Shown one piece after another: positions 25,501-37,345 of a DNA stretch of 64,000 nt; the stretch's first letter is position 1, and every line of letters begins with the position of its first letter. Origin of the DNA: Polyporus tsugae (lineage: Eukaryota > Basidiomycota > Agaricomycetes > Polyporales > Polyporaceae); NCBI GenBank assembly GCA_024305745.1, contig JAHRBS010000005.1, positions 1,488,001 through 1,552,000 of the forward strand. The letters run 5' to 3'. The notes beneath the pieces are model-generated. The model ran no database searches. It worked only from the letters and a program-made list of their open reading frames with translations, and was not told where the DNA came from. The translations under genes and the position numbers were made by a program.

Positions 25501-26752
25501 ATTGAATGCTCGCGGCGGATCGGGTTCTTTGCATCGCGGCTTCTTCCACTTCGCCTTCGCCGACGTTCTGTCACGAGGGGAGAGCATTGTGGTAGCCAGA
25601 GACGGATGGCGGGGAACAGGAACGGCGCGACGCACGCGGCGAGCGAGTGGCGCAGGCTCGACTCAGTAGCTCGTCCTCTGGCCAGAGAGCTCGGGCTCTG
25701 TACGGTGCCTTGGCGATGGGGGGCCCCTCCGGTGCCAGACTCTCGCTTCGGTGCGTGCTGCCAATGTCCATGGCGTCGACGTCCGCTCCTGCCGTCTTGC
25801 GTCGGGTTTAGACGTTCGTATACGATGCTCGTACGTACGTCCCTCTTTCCATTCTACCTGGATCTGGATATCGATCGAGCATTCGTCTGCCTCGGGCTGG
25901 GACGGCGAGGGTGGCTGCGCCGCGCGCTGCGAACGGCGCGAGTGCTCGTCGGTAGCTAGTAGCTACCGCCGCATCCTGCATCGTATGTCATGTGTGCGCG
26001 TCGGTGACAGTTCCTGCCCGCCGGCCTTCTTGGGTTGTACCGACGTCATCCCCGCACCGATGCTCTCTCCCGACGTCGCGTTGCGCTTCGCGATCTCAGA
26101 GGCGAAGTCTTCTCAAGTCTTTGTGGCACGATCGTGCTGGCTGCTACGCGCGTATCGCAGAGTTTGGAGGACAGCCGTGTAATGAAATCCTCGGAGCGTT
26201 AGGCGTACGGTGAGGGCTGGGCGTAGAGTCTGGCGATCGGTTATTCTTCCTGATTACGCAGTCGTACCTGGGATGGATGTGGCACCGACGATCCTAGTTT
26301 GTAGCACGGCTGCACTCCATGTATGTTGTTCTCGTTGCCTTAGGTGCTCTGCAGACCACACGCTCAGCGAGATAGCACTGGTCCGGCTCAACACATACGG
26401 CGACTTGATTTCCCGTTTCCGGGAATCCGACACACCAGGGAGTGCGCGCTCCCACAACGTTGGCCTCCATTCCAGACACCGGGGCTAACCTATAGCTTAT
26501 TCGTCCCGCCGGTGCGAAGCGAGAACCACCGCATGTAATCGCCCGCATGGGAAATCCACTTTCGCTGCGAGTGTATTACCTACGACAACAAACTTCAAAC
26601 TTCATCCTACGACCCGAGCCAATGCCAGTGGCGGCCGCCACGGTATCTCCCCGCGCCCAGCTTTCGTGTACGTCTGTGAGGGAGAGGGGGGGTACGATAG
26701 GGCGTGCCGTAAGGCCGCACATATGTGGCCATATTGCACTCTGAACGGGGCG
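19581..26752. other. gene desert, no supported gene
   Basis: ORFs are numerous but short, overlap on both strands and match nothing I recognise. The longest (plus, 25117-25959, 280 codons) shares its interval with two other open frames and is Arg/Pro-rich, as expected from GC-rich noncoding DNA. A minus ORF at 23058-22690 (122 codons from an ATG) has a fairly protein-like composition but no domain or neighbouring exon. No tRNA, microsatellite array or transposon end was identified. Confidence 0.4.
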
Positions 26753-26798
26753 CGTCGAAGGACTAGCCTTCGACGTCTCGAAACCCCCCAGGGGTTTC
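26753..26798. repeat. two adjacent short inverted repeats (tandem hairpins)
   Basis: CGTCGAAGG (26753-26761) and CCTTCGACG (26767-26775) form a perfect 9-bp stem with a 5-base loop. Five bases on, GAAACCCC (26780-26787) and GGGGTTTC (26791-26798) form a perfect 8-bp stem with a 3-base loop. Both lie in a GC-rich stretch without a recognised gene. They could be transcript hairpins, binding sites or relics of a mobile element end. Confidence 0.5.
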
Positions 26799-27231
26799 TC
26801 GAACGGTCGCGCAGCCGGGGAGCGTCGAGAAGCCCCCCCCTGATATGGAGCCCTCCCCCCTCCCGCCGGCTCGCCTGTCCACATCGAGCAGCTCGCAGCA
26901 GTTCGCGCAGCGCTTCGGGCCATCGCGAGAAATTAGAGTTCTGGGAAGCCGCGCAGAGGCTCTGGGCCGGGCCACCAGTCGCAGCTCTCGTCCTTGGCGC
27001 ACGCGCGAACGCGGAAGGAGGACGGTTCACGTTTACGAGAGCGGCAGCCGGTTTCGGAATGAGCTGCGGTAAATCGGCGGAGACGTCGTCGGGAGAGCGG
27101 GCGCGCCCGCGCGTACCGCTGGCCAAGGCGTCCGGCTTCCGAGCACCGAGTCGAGCCGTGGCGTGGACCGCGTCCGGCCCATCTCCGCGGGCTACTTCTT
27201 GGCTCCGCGTCTGCATCTGCGTCCGCGCGTC

Positions 27232-27260
27232 CGTGCGTGTGCGCATGCGCATGCGCACGT
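27232..27260. repeat. 29-nt alternating purine-pyrimidine tract with a 20-bp palindrome
   Basis: From 27232 to 27260 purines and pyrimidines alternate without a break, mostly CG and TG/CA steps. Within it GTGCGCATGCGCATGCGCAC (27239-27258) is a perfect palindrome. Such tracts favour left-handed Z-DNA and cruciform extrusion. No gene is assigned around it. Confidence 0.6.
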
Positions 27261-30200
27261 CGGTTCGGGTCGCCGACGAGGAAGCGTTCGCGCGCGGCGC
27301 GATCGGGACCTTGCGAGCCGCGAGGCGACGAAGCCGACAGTGCGAGCCCTACACAGCATGCGCAGCGCGGGACCTGTCCCTGCTGCCGCGCGGTGGGGCG
27401 CGTTCGCCAATTCGTGGGTTCGCGGGTTCGTGGGGCTTCGGGCGAGCGCAATGAAGACATACTGAGGAGGCTCTTACCAGGCTCGTGGAAATGGCGGAAG
27501 AAGGTGGGAGTGCGGCAAGGGAGAAGGCGCGAGAAGGCGCAATGCCGCCGGAGTGCAAAGGAGCAGCAGTCGCCTTCGTTTGCGCCTTTGCAGAATGATG
27601 TTGGTACGCCGGCGATCGGATGGAGAGACTCGAACACCGAGTAGGTTTGGCGGATAAGACGGCCCGCCTCGAGGGAACACGATTGAATAGGTGCTCGTGT
27701 TCGTGCTCGTCCTGGGCCGAGGGACGGGATCGATCCAACCTCTCGCGTTTATTCTTGCAATGCAGCCAGAAAGCGTGCGACGCGAGCTTGCTAGCGTAGG
27801 TTGGAGGCAATGTGACCGTAGGCCTGGGAATCCTGCATTGTATAAACAACGAGTGGACCGTGAAGCAAGGTTCGAAGAACTACGCACGTTTTAGTCAGCG
27901 GCGCGCCGCCGCCCGGCCCTCATATCGATCAAAACCGCCATAACATCAACATCTGAGGAGTAGCCTGATGTACGCATCCTGTCGTCCACATGCTGAGACG
28001 ACCATCTTTCCATCTCAAGCGTTCCAAGCGCGTCCTTGTAAATTGTAAGGTTTTGATCGTTGAGATAGCGGAGATAGGCAATGCTTCTGGTGCATCCGGG
28101 GCAGAGGGAAGGATAACTATAGTGGCAGGTTACACCGATAGGCTGTACATCTCAATATATTGAGGACGTACCTGATGACAGCACATATGACGAAGTGTAT
28201 GTTCTGAGAACCAGACGCTCACGAGAGCGAACGGGAGAGGTCTCGGGCTGGGTTGGTTCGTAGGGAAAACAGTGCGGCAACTGTGTACGTTAAGGGGTCA
28301 CAAGAAGGCTGAGAACAGCATAGTCAACATAGCGGCCACTAGCCGTAGGCCAGAAGGCCACGGGCGTTGTCTCGCGCCGCCCCAGCGGTAGACAATAATA
28401 CTAGAGTATCAGTCAGTCGACGGTTGCAGTACTAGTAGGATACGGACGAACAGACTCAGAGCGGCGGAGCCAATGGCGTCTGCTCGATATCCCGTGTAAG
28501 ACGGTGTCTTCACAATCTCCCGCTATGGAGAGGGCTTCTGACGCTGTTGCAGAGACGTCCCATAAGGATGGTGCCGCATTCGTAAGAGACGCCTCTGTGG
28601 GCGCAATGACTCGGAACAGCCGAGGGAGAACGAATTCTTCAATCCACGGGGCGCCCTCGTGCGGCGTTCGACGCAACTGTCTGTACCACCAGACGCGGAC
28701 GATACTGCTCGACCACTGCTCGGACGTCACGCGTCCAGGAAAATCTGCCCGTCGTTGTGTCAGGTCAGCGTCAACAAAGGCAAGAATCGCAAGATGAAGG
28801 TGCACCTGGAAGCGGGTGCGTAAAGATGCGGGCGCCGACCGCCGGCGATGGGATCTCTGCGGACTGCCTCTGCACCCCTCGTCTAGCCGCGAAGCAGGGA
28901 TCGTCCGTGCCATTCGGGTGCGCTCCACACGTGCGGCCAGTTAAAACAGATCCTGGTGAAGATGGACATTTGAGAAGGACACATGTCCGTCCGTCGTGTG
29001 CGCGGGAGAAGTCGACGGAGACAGGTCGCTATCATAAAATTTGCATACCGCATCGTCCATGTGGGCAACGATGGCAAGCCAGGAACTGTTTTCAAGGTCC
29101 TATTCCGTGGAGGGTTAAAGATCGCGCCCGGACCCAGGGCGAAGCGTGGTATTCGAGAAGAGACCGCCGAACATCGGTGAATAAACCGCATTGGGAGGGT
29201 GCATTGGCATTCCGGAGTAGGATTCATCAGCTGTAAGACCGAGATGTGGCGTTTTCCAGTAAGATTGCAGCTAGAAAGTGACCGGTGAGGATGCAAATCG
29301 TAGCAAGAACGGAGCCTGCAGCCTGACAGTGACTTGTACCCGTGCCCTACTCCCGGCATTGCCCGATGTGCCGCTGTCATGGGCGTCTGACTCCGTTCAG
29401 GAATTGCGCTTATTCCATCTGGACTCCACTGACTGCACTCGCCGCGCCGTGTTCACGAGGTCGACAACGGGGAGGACCTCAGGAACGTGAAGCATGCATT
29501 ACGAGAGAGTCAGTTCCTCTGGAAGTCAGGATGGGGAGGCATCGGTCCCGTGTTCCCGGTCAACGCAACGCGCTAATCTTGGACACGACTTCGACACGGC
29601 GAGTGTGGAAACCCCCCTCTTTACAGTACTACTTTGTTGGCTAAAGGATTCCTGGTTGCTATCCTTGCGCACGTTTTCACAAAGGCAAAGGAAACTCATT
29701 ATCACCGGTTAGAGTCAACCGTGCACCACCGCGTGGTAGGGCTGGCGATAGAATGTCGCCGGTACTACGGCGTCTTCGGAAAAATCATGTACGTACATAG
29801 TCGCCTATCCTGAAAGATTGTTTTCTTGTGCCGCGTTTGACTGCGATGACATGTACAGCTTCCCATGCGTGCACCAAAAGGTGTGCTTTTTCTGCGGCTC
29901 AGCAACGCAAGGTTCATTGCTGGCAAGTCCTCTCATTCATTGTAGTGCAGAGTATCTAAACTGGCTTTCCCTCAAGCAGTGACCCTTTCTACACGCTCAC
30001 TTTACGGGGGAGGGGAAACAAGGTTCGGTCCCTCCATGCGACCCACTCGTGGCGCAACGTGCGAATGCTGAACACCATTGGCCGACTGTAGATATCGCCT
30101 TGGGGCGCCTTTTATGAATAATTTGCCTCTCCCGCATGGTCATATCAACATGCTGAACGCCATGTCTCCTCGGCATGTTTACACCATCGGTTGGCCTGTG

Positions 30201-33200
30201 GAGTCTAGGCCTCCCCTGTACAACGAACATGTTTATCCGCGGCGTCCAAAACATGCGATTGTACGTCAACCGAATATGCGGAGGCATATCGGGCCAATGT
30301 ACGTACGTACCTGCAAACGTTGTCTCCGAAAATGGGTTCATGACTCACGAGCTTGCTCTTTCTTCGCAGCGGCGTGCACGACCACTCAGGGCCCTTATAC
30401 AACGGGAGAAAGTCGTGTCACATCGTGCCCCAACGGTCGGTGCGTCAGCGCGCGCTTTGACTTGACAGGTAATCATACCTCTGTCTGCAAGAGGCTCTTT
30501 AGGTTAGCACACACGAATAGCATGCGTCCCTACCTGTTGGTAAATCCCCCCAAGCTCCGGCGAAGTGACATGGCGTCGAGGTCCGGGAGCCGAAGATCCC
30601 GCTGCCATGAGGCTATCAAGCTTCCGACTAGCCCTCACCTATGTCCTCTCATTGGACTCCGCGGTGGATTCTATCATTATCCACGAGATGGCTATCGGTG
30701 CTGACCACAATGATAGATTCCACTCTACCCTCTTGGGACTAAAATACTGGTTCCGACATTACCATCCCCGGAGTGCATTTCCATTATGTACACGCCGTAT
30801 GTGCATCCCATCAGCTTCTCGCAAGGGTTTCGACAGTTGACTGCCCATATCCTCGACGGCTTCGTCCCGAGTGCGATTCCGTCGCATCGCCCACGCCATG
30901 CCAGATATTTGCTCTCGCTCCGGGCATGGATCGGCCTTCTTTCTGCTGTCCATCGACTATGTCTTGTCTTCCACCCACGACCCGCACGACAACTCGACCC
31001 TGGCCGACGCAACAGCGCCGGCGCGCCGCGCGGCTCACGGGAGGCGCATATGTCCGCACGCTCAAAATCCAACACGTAAGCACGACCCCTCACGGCCAGC
31101 TCGGCGGGAGGCAGGTCGGCAGCATAGATGGTTGCGCCTTGTCCCGCGCCCGCGCTAGCTCTGCGCCGCACAACAACATTCCACAGCGCGAGTTGACTGC
31201 ATGTCGGAATGCGTCAAGCGTATGTCTGGAGGTGCTCGGGCCCGTCGACGATCGCTCATCCGCTCCGCACGGCGTCCACGCCTGCTTAGGATGCCGCCCC
31301 TACTACCCCAGCGCCACAACGTCGACGTCCCGCCATACCGTGCCATGCCATGGCCGTGTCATGTCGGCATTCTAGACGGACGAACGGCCCATCGGAAAGG
31401 GCGGCGTGTCCGCGCGTGGTAATTCGGCACTCTGATTCGCCCGAGGCTACTTATCATAGGACGCCGTGCACCAATCCCGGAACTGGAAGCGGCGTACTGC
31501 CAGTCCCATCATAGAGGGGACCCGAAGTGCTTACGGAGCATGCGACATTTGATGCGCGCTCCAATCTGGCGGGCGCACTGCCGGGGTGGCGGCTCCCCCA
31601 GCACTGGCCCTGAGCCCGCTCGATAGTCAAAATAACGTGCACCGGGTGCCCGACGGCGCCGCCTTACTGTGCGGTAGATCGCCGACGCGCGCGTGGGTCG
31701 GACGCCCGCCGCCTGCCGGGGTGCGTCCTTCCCTGCGCTTGGGCTCCGAGTCGTTGCTCGCTTGATGCATGTCTGCTTGCTCATGCAAGTTGCCAGCACG
31801 GTGCAGGTGTGGTGGGGCTTGCGCCATGCAAGGGCCGCGTCGGCTCACGGATGACGCACTAACACAGCCGGCTTCGATGGCAAGCCTCATTACGGAGATA
31901 AGTGTTCTTCCCGTTAGACATTTCAAGGCAGGATCTAATTGTCTATTAGGAGTAGCGGGGCACTCAAGTGACTCATGTGCACGCGGAGTGGGTGGCCCAC
32001 AGCTGCTATCTAACCATCCGGATCAAAAAGTGACGCATCAGATCGTCATCGGTTCACTAGAATCACTACGACCACGGCAGATGACGTTCCTTGCAGAACC
32101 CGGATATTGCGACTACGTCGAATACGGCAGGTAGTAGCTCATGGAAGCTTCGAATTTAACCGCTGATATTGATTGGACGGCTTGCATATCTATGCGATTA
32201 TGGAATGTCCATGAGAATGGACCCAGGGTCTCGCATTCGGCGAAGCCAAGTGGGCGGCGCAGCGCTCGATACATTCGTTACGTCACTACGCCTTGCTTCA
32301 GGACGGGGAGAGCAAGATATCTCTGTGGAAATATGCGACGGAGTTGTCGAATCTCATGTTCAGGTTTCGACAATCTTGTCCCTCGCACTTGTGGCTCAAA
32401 CTCATGGCCGTTTGGGGGGGCCGTGCCGTCCGATCGCCATACAGTCGACATGCTCCAAATAGCCCATGGGAATAACAATGTCGCAGATGACTCGGCAGCT
32501 ACAGGAGAGCGAAACCAATTTGTTGTTACTCCAACATAATAGGGAGACGTAGAGAGCTTCTTGTTACAACAGATTATCATAGCTGAGGATGACGGGGAGG
32601 ATCGGTCTTGAGAGAAGGCCGTGTGCTATATATTTGTGTCATGCAGAATCAAGGCTCCCGCAACTTGGCGTCGGCCTGTTTACGTCACTGATCATGAAAG
32701 CTTTCCACTGCAGTACCGCCTCAGGATATCATGTAAATGTGAGCGAAATTACACGTATCGAACATATGCACTTTCATGCTATACTCGGCACGGAAAAGGT
32801 GCAAGGCGAAGGGTTGCAAGGCAATCAATGCCACCCGTACAACAGTCAGCGGCAGGTTCGGTGCGGAGGCCTAGGCTGAGAATCAATGATATACTGAGGA
32901 TAAGTAGCTCCCACATGCATGATGAGTGGTTGAGAGAGACGGAAATGTCTCCTTGCAAGTCCTTTGACTTGACTTGTCGATAGAATGAAGTCTCGGGAAG
33001 AGAAAGGCCGCGTACAATGGCGGTCCGACAGTGAAAGCTCGAACAAACTTGTGCCTTTCTTTCATATTACAACATTTCCTCCGGTCGACTCAGATGGTTC
33101 GCCATGGAATTATGCGATTTGTTAACCTTCGGCAAACCTTGCAGGAGCAGTGGCAGTGGGTCCTGGCGAAAAGCGCAGACCCGTAGTAGCGCCAGTCGTG

Positions 33201-33207
33201 GCTTCTC
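27261..33207. other. gene desert continued, no supported gene
   Basis: There are no recognisable protein families, RNA genes or terminal repeats. The most protein-like ORF is on the minus strand at 28928-28413 (VTSEQWSSSIVRVWWYRQ inside), but its N-terminal third looks like random GC-rich translation and no second exon was found. Sequence from about 31.9 to 33.1 kb is AT-richer with only short ORFs. Confidence 0.4.
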
Positions 33208-33216
33208 TTGAATTGC

Positions 33217-33233
33217 CACGTGACAACCACGTG
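33217..33233 (+). promoter_or_regulatory. two E-box (CACGTG) sites upstream of F-box-like gene A
   Basis: CACGTG at 33217-33222 and 33228-33233 are separated by five bases and lie about 240 bases before the gene A ATG. CACGTG is the core bound by fungal bHLH factors such as Cbf1 or Pho4. Use of the sites is not shown. Confidence 0.35.
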
Positions 33234-33247
33234 TCGAATTCAACTTG

Positions 33248-33268
33248 TGCCTTCTGCCTTCTGCCTTC
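33248..33268 (+). repeat. three tandem copies of TGCCTTC
   Basis: The heptamer repeats exactly three times in the probable promoter or leader of gene A. It is short enough to arise by slippage. Confidence 0.6.
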
Positions 33269-33459
33269 TTTGGCGGTTGAGCCGCTCTTCCTCTGCCACA
33301 ACCGCAGACTCGACCTCTGACCATAACCTCCCGCAGAGATTCCTTTCGTGCACATTTATTCCTACTAAAGTGAGTGTATCTCCTGATATCGCGCGCCGCC
33401 ATGACATTACAACGTATTTGAACTTCTCTTGCTCAGCTACGACCGACTTTCTTTCGAGC

Positions 33460-35085
33460 ATGGCTTGTCAAGGGCTACCATTCGACATCTTGCTGCTGAT
33501 CATGGAGGTTTCCCCGCGACCGACGATTGCGAAGATGACGCGAACGTGTCACACGCTTCGCGAGAGCGGAGCGAGGTTCCTCTTGGACAGCGGGATGTTG
33601 CTCACAACCGGAGACGGCATCATCTCCTTCTTGCGGTTCCTAGATGCAGATGCAGTCAATCGGCTCCAGTACTTCCGCGTCCTCGAGCTCGCATGCGGCG
33701 AAATACCGCCGCGGGCGGCGGACGCCCTCTTGGGTCTGATCTCGCATCCTTTGCTGGCTCTCGACTCATTGACGCTGCGAGACGCGGAATGGATGCCCAG
33801 GTCAACACTGACACCATCCTCGCGCGCCGCTGCCTATGCCGATCCTGCTCCTCTGGCCACCGCCTTTGCCCAGTTGACGACGCTCAGACATGTCACGATC
33901 GACCTGTGCGGCCAACGCGCCTGTAGCTTCATCAGCACGATCCGTTCGCCTCTCAGGACGGTATTCCTCGGTTTCCCTCCTCTTACTATCTGGCGTGTGT
34001 TATGCGACACGGAACCTCCAAACCCCATCCTACTTCTAGCGAACGCTTCGGAGACACTCGAGGAGATTTCAGACTCGAACTTCACCAACAACCTCGACCA
34101 TGTCATGTACGACGTCGTCTACCCATCCGTTCGCCGAATTAGCGTAACCTATGACAACCTTTGGAGCTCTCTGACTGTGGCATATCCCCTCGCATTCCCC
34201 AACTTGTCTCACCTCTCACTCACCTCCGTTCACGGCTGTCCCGTGGGAGGCTTCGACACCCCCACCACCGAGATGTTGCAGTTCGCACTTCTCTTCCCCT
34301 CAGAGCATCGGGAAAACCTGGAGAGCCGTGGACAAAGATGGACACATCTCGAAGAAGTCGTTGGGCGTGTCATCGACGTTCTTATGCTGGGGGTAGTATG
34401 CCACGTCCCCAAGCTACGCCTGACTGGCGGCATCGTGCCGGTCTTTCTTCCACAGGCCACAGGTTACCGTCGTCTTGGAGGACACCCGACCGACCAGCCT
34501 CGCTATCGCCGTCGTCGGCGCGGCCATGTTTGAAGACGACTCCATGGCCGCCGTTCTCAAGGACCCTTCTGCGCGCCAGCTACAGACGCTGGAGATGGAG
34601 CTCTGCTTCCGCAAGGAGGAAGGCGAAGTGAACGTCTGGGCAACGCTAGTACATCGTAACTCCTCTCCCCGCGCTGATGGGAATGCTTGCACGCCCTGAC
34701 CATCTCCCGATAGAACAACGTAGCGAGGACGCTCGCGCTCGTCCGGCTTCGCCACCTCGCGCTCACGCTCAACTACGGCCTCCTGACAGGAACGACCTCA
34801 CGCGGCAACCCACGCTACCCTGCGCGCAAAAACTTCGACAGTCTCGACCTCGAAGCGTCTGCAGAACTCTTTCGTATAACGATACCGTCCTTGGTGGACA
34901 CCATCGTGCGCCTTTCTACGGCCCGCACATGGCATGATAACAGGTTGGGCTTTGTGGAAGATCACGAGTCGATGTGGTCTTCTGGGAGCTGGTCCTCGGA
35001 CTCGGCTTTCGAGGTGGAAATGGATGATGACGTCCTTCGGGGCGACTCGAGTTTGATGGCGGAGGAGGAGGAGGACCCCTGGTAA
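33460..35085 (+). CDS. F-box-like leucine-rich protein A, one frame break
   Basis: The N-terminus MACQGLPFDILLLIMEVSPR has the LPFDIL core of F-box-like domains, and the following 350 residues show irregular leucine-rich repeats. Relatives are substrate-receptor candidates for SCF ubiquitin ligases. It is closely similar to B and C downstream. Exon 1 runs 33460-34648; a 65-nt phase-0 intron ends GATAG at 34713; exon 2 (34714-35085) begins NNVARTLAL and ends EEEEDPW. Between 34434 and 34475 the frame shifts by one base: VLEDTRPTSLAI, conserved in B and C, is in the next frame. Removing a 28-nt GT...AG segment (34435-34462) would restore it exactly and give 510 residues, close to C (508), but that is below usual intron size. 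A simple indel and incipient pseudogene is the alternative. A probable 67-nt 5'-UTR intron occupies 33370-33436. Confidence 0.65.
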
Positions 35086-35212
35086 TGTCGTGAAGGAGTT
35101 CAAGTTCTTTCTGATACATATACTGCACAGCGCGCGGCACCCTTCTTTTTTTTTTATCGCAGCGTTTGAAAATAGTACGGGTCACGGCCGAAACGGTCCG
35201 GTAAAGCCCGCT

Positions 35213-35229
35213 TTTGGTAACTCTGACGC
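35213..35229 (+). promoter_or_regulatory. shared 17-bp motif upstream of gene B
   Basis: TTTGGTAACTCTGACGC lies 279 bases before the gene B start and is identical to 37329-37345 upstream of gene C. The surrounding leader sequence is much less conserved, which suggests the motif is kept for expression or is simply the best-preserved part of the duplication. Confidence 0.45.
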
Positions 35230-35507
35230 CCGGCCGATCCCGGATACTTAACTGGCGTTCGCCTCTCTTCTGGGCCGCCCTGACCCTCACCACATCCACC
35301 ACCTCACTTGCTTTGGCCGCTCCGCGGCTCCCCTTCTGCCGCAGACTTGACTTGACTTGGTCATCGTATCTCGAGCTGCTATAGTGCTTGCTGGTACTAG
35401 GTAGTACCAGTAAACATACGCGTGAGTGTGTCCGCTGTGACTGCGCCACCGCGGACTCACAGGCACATCTTTACCTTCTCATGTCAGGAACCACAAACCC
35501 TTGCAAC

Positions 35508-37056
35508 ATGTCTCGTGAACAACTTCCTTTCGATATATTGCTGCTGATACTCGAGGTAGCCCCACGACGGACGATGGCGAAGATGACGCAAACTTGTTAT
35601 GCGCTTCGCGACGGCGGAGCGAGGTTCCTCTTGGGTGGCGGGGTGTCGCTCGCCACCGGAAGCAGCATCATCTCCTTCGTCCGGTTCCTGCGTGTGGATG
35701 CGGTCTCTCGATTCCAATACCTCCGCGTCCTCGAAATCGCAACGGGAGAATTGCCCCCGAGGACTGTGGACGCGCTCTTGTGGCTGATATTGCATCCTTT
35801 GTTGGCTCTCAACTCGCTGACCCTACGCGAGGCGGAAATGATGCTCACGTCAACGCCGTCATTTTTAGAACCCATCCACGGTGTCGACCGGCCCCTACTT
35901 CTCACCGCTCTCGCAGGGCTCACAACGCTCCGACACCTCACGGTTGACCAATGCGATCAGCGCGCCTGCAGACTCATCAGGACGATCCACTCCCCACTCA
36001 AGACAATATCCATCGATTTCGTCTCGATCCCCCTCATTTCCCTCAGGGATCTAGACGAGGTTGAAAATGGGAATCCTATCGTCCTTCTGGACAACCATTC
36101 AAAGACGCTCGAAGAGATTTCGGGCTCGAACTTCGCCATGCGCCGGCGAGATCATGATGGGCCTGTCGTCTACGATGTGGCGTACCCTTTGGTCCGCACA
36201 ATCAATGCAACGTACGACATCATTTGCTACCCCCGGACCGTGGCATATCTTGCTGCCTTTCCCAATTTGACACACCTCTCCCTCACCGCCGCCGCCGCCG
36301 ACAGTTCTGGACGGAGAGTCAATACTTTTTGCCCAGTACATTTTATAAGGGCACTACGACGCAGGTCTTGGAATAAGGACCACCAGGAGACTAAGACCCC
36401 TAGGCTGACGTGGAGGAACCTCGAAGAAGTGGAAGGCAATGTGACCGACATCCTTGCGCTGGGGCTAGCCTGCCATGTCCCTAAGCTGCGACTCCTCGGG
36501 ACAATACTGCTCAAGTCACTAGAATACGAACGCCTCGCAACTGTTCTGGAGGACACTCGACCCGCCAGCCTCGCAATCACCGTCTCGGATGCGTCCACGT
36601 TTGTCGACAGGATGGGAAACGTGCTAAAGGATCCCTCTGCTCAGCAGCTTCGAGCACTGGAGGTGGAGCTCGTCTTCGCTCCGTCCGAAGGCGACATGGA
36701 CATTCAGACAGTGTTGGTACGTTTTGACGTAATCCTCTGAACTCGAAAATGGGAGAAGAACCGCGCTGATCATCCTCCGATAGAACGACGTGGCCAAGAC
36801 GCTCGCTCTCCTCCCGCTCCACCACCTCACCCTCACTATTAACTATGGCCTCCTTACCGCTCCGGACGAATCGTATCGATCTCGATACGGCTGGTTCTGT
36901 CCTGTAGAGAGAGACGTTGAGGGTCTCGACCTCGTGGAGACCCGGACGCTCTTCCGTGCGGCGATCCCTTCGTTAGCGACGGATGTTGTCGTGCACCTTT
37001 CGACGGATCGCACGGGGTACGAAGACAGGCTCGGAGCTGTGGCTGCTGCGGATTAA
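35508..37056 (+). CDS. F-box-like leucine-rich protein B
   Basis: Exon 1 (35508-36716) and exon 2 (36784-37056) join at a phase-0, 67-nt intron to 493 residues. The N-terminus MSREQLPFDILLLILEVAPR and the segment MAKMTQTCYALRDGGARFLL match A and C closely, as do repeats such as ALNSLTLREAEMML and LRHLTVDQCDQRACRLI. The protein is intact. It ends LGAVAAAD and lacks the acidic tail seen in A and C, so its C-terminus has been shortened. An in-frame upstream ATG at 35481 is an alternative start; I chose 35508 by alignment with A. A 5'-UTR intron ending CAG at 35462 is likely. The function (ubiquitin ligase receptor) is inferred from family only. Confidence 0.75.
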
Positions 37057-37328
37057 AACTGCTCCATGACATTCGATTCAAGGCGCCAAGAGTCTTTGAG
37101 TCCGGCGACGTAGTAGGCCACTTAATGGCGGAGAAACTTGAAGAGGACGACGGTTGGTGATGTCTGTCACGAAGGAGGTCTACATTCCGATGTGTGTATG
37201 ATAGACTGTAAAGTATGCTCTGTGTTCGGTGGTATTTGTGTAAGTAGGGGTCGAGTAGAGGCGATAAATTACTTAAATGTGGTCCGAGTCATCTGGAGTC
37301 TGGACAGACAATTCGGAAGATCACTAAG

Positions 37329-37345
37329 TTTGGTAACTCTGACGC
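37329..37345 (+). promoter_or_regulatory. shared 17-bp motif upstream of gene C
   Basis: Exact second copy of TTTGGTAACTCTGACGC, 249 bases before the gene C start; see the copy upstream of gene B. Confidence 0.45.

Noticed and set aside
25117..25959. 280-codon plus ORF, the longest in the desert
   Set aside because: Two other frames are open over the same interval, composition is Arg/Pro/Ser as expected by chance at this GC content, and no domain or splice partner was seen.
26666..27454. 262-codon plus ORF across the hairpins and the Z-DNA tract
   Set aside because: Overlaps long open frames on the other strand and includes translated palindromic repeats (RVRMRMRTSV); unlikely to be coding.
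28413..28928. Relation of this ORF to the TEA protein through QWSSSI versus QWSSEI
   Set aside because: The similarity does not extend beyond a few residues and the TEA domain is absent.
34441..34455. 15-nt GT-AG segment in gene A as an intron
   Set aside because: Its removal does not change frame, so it cannot explain the frame break, and the length is implausible.
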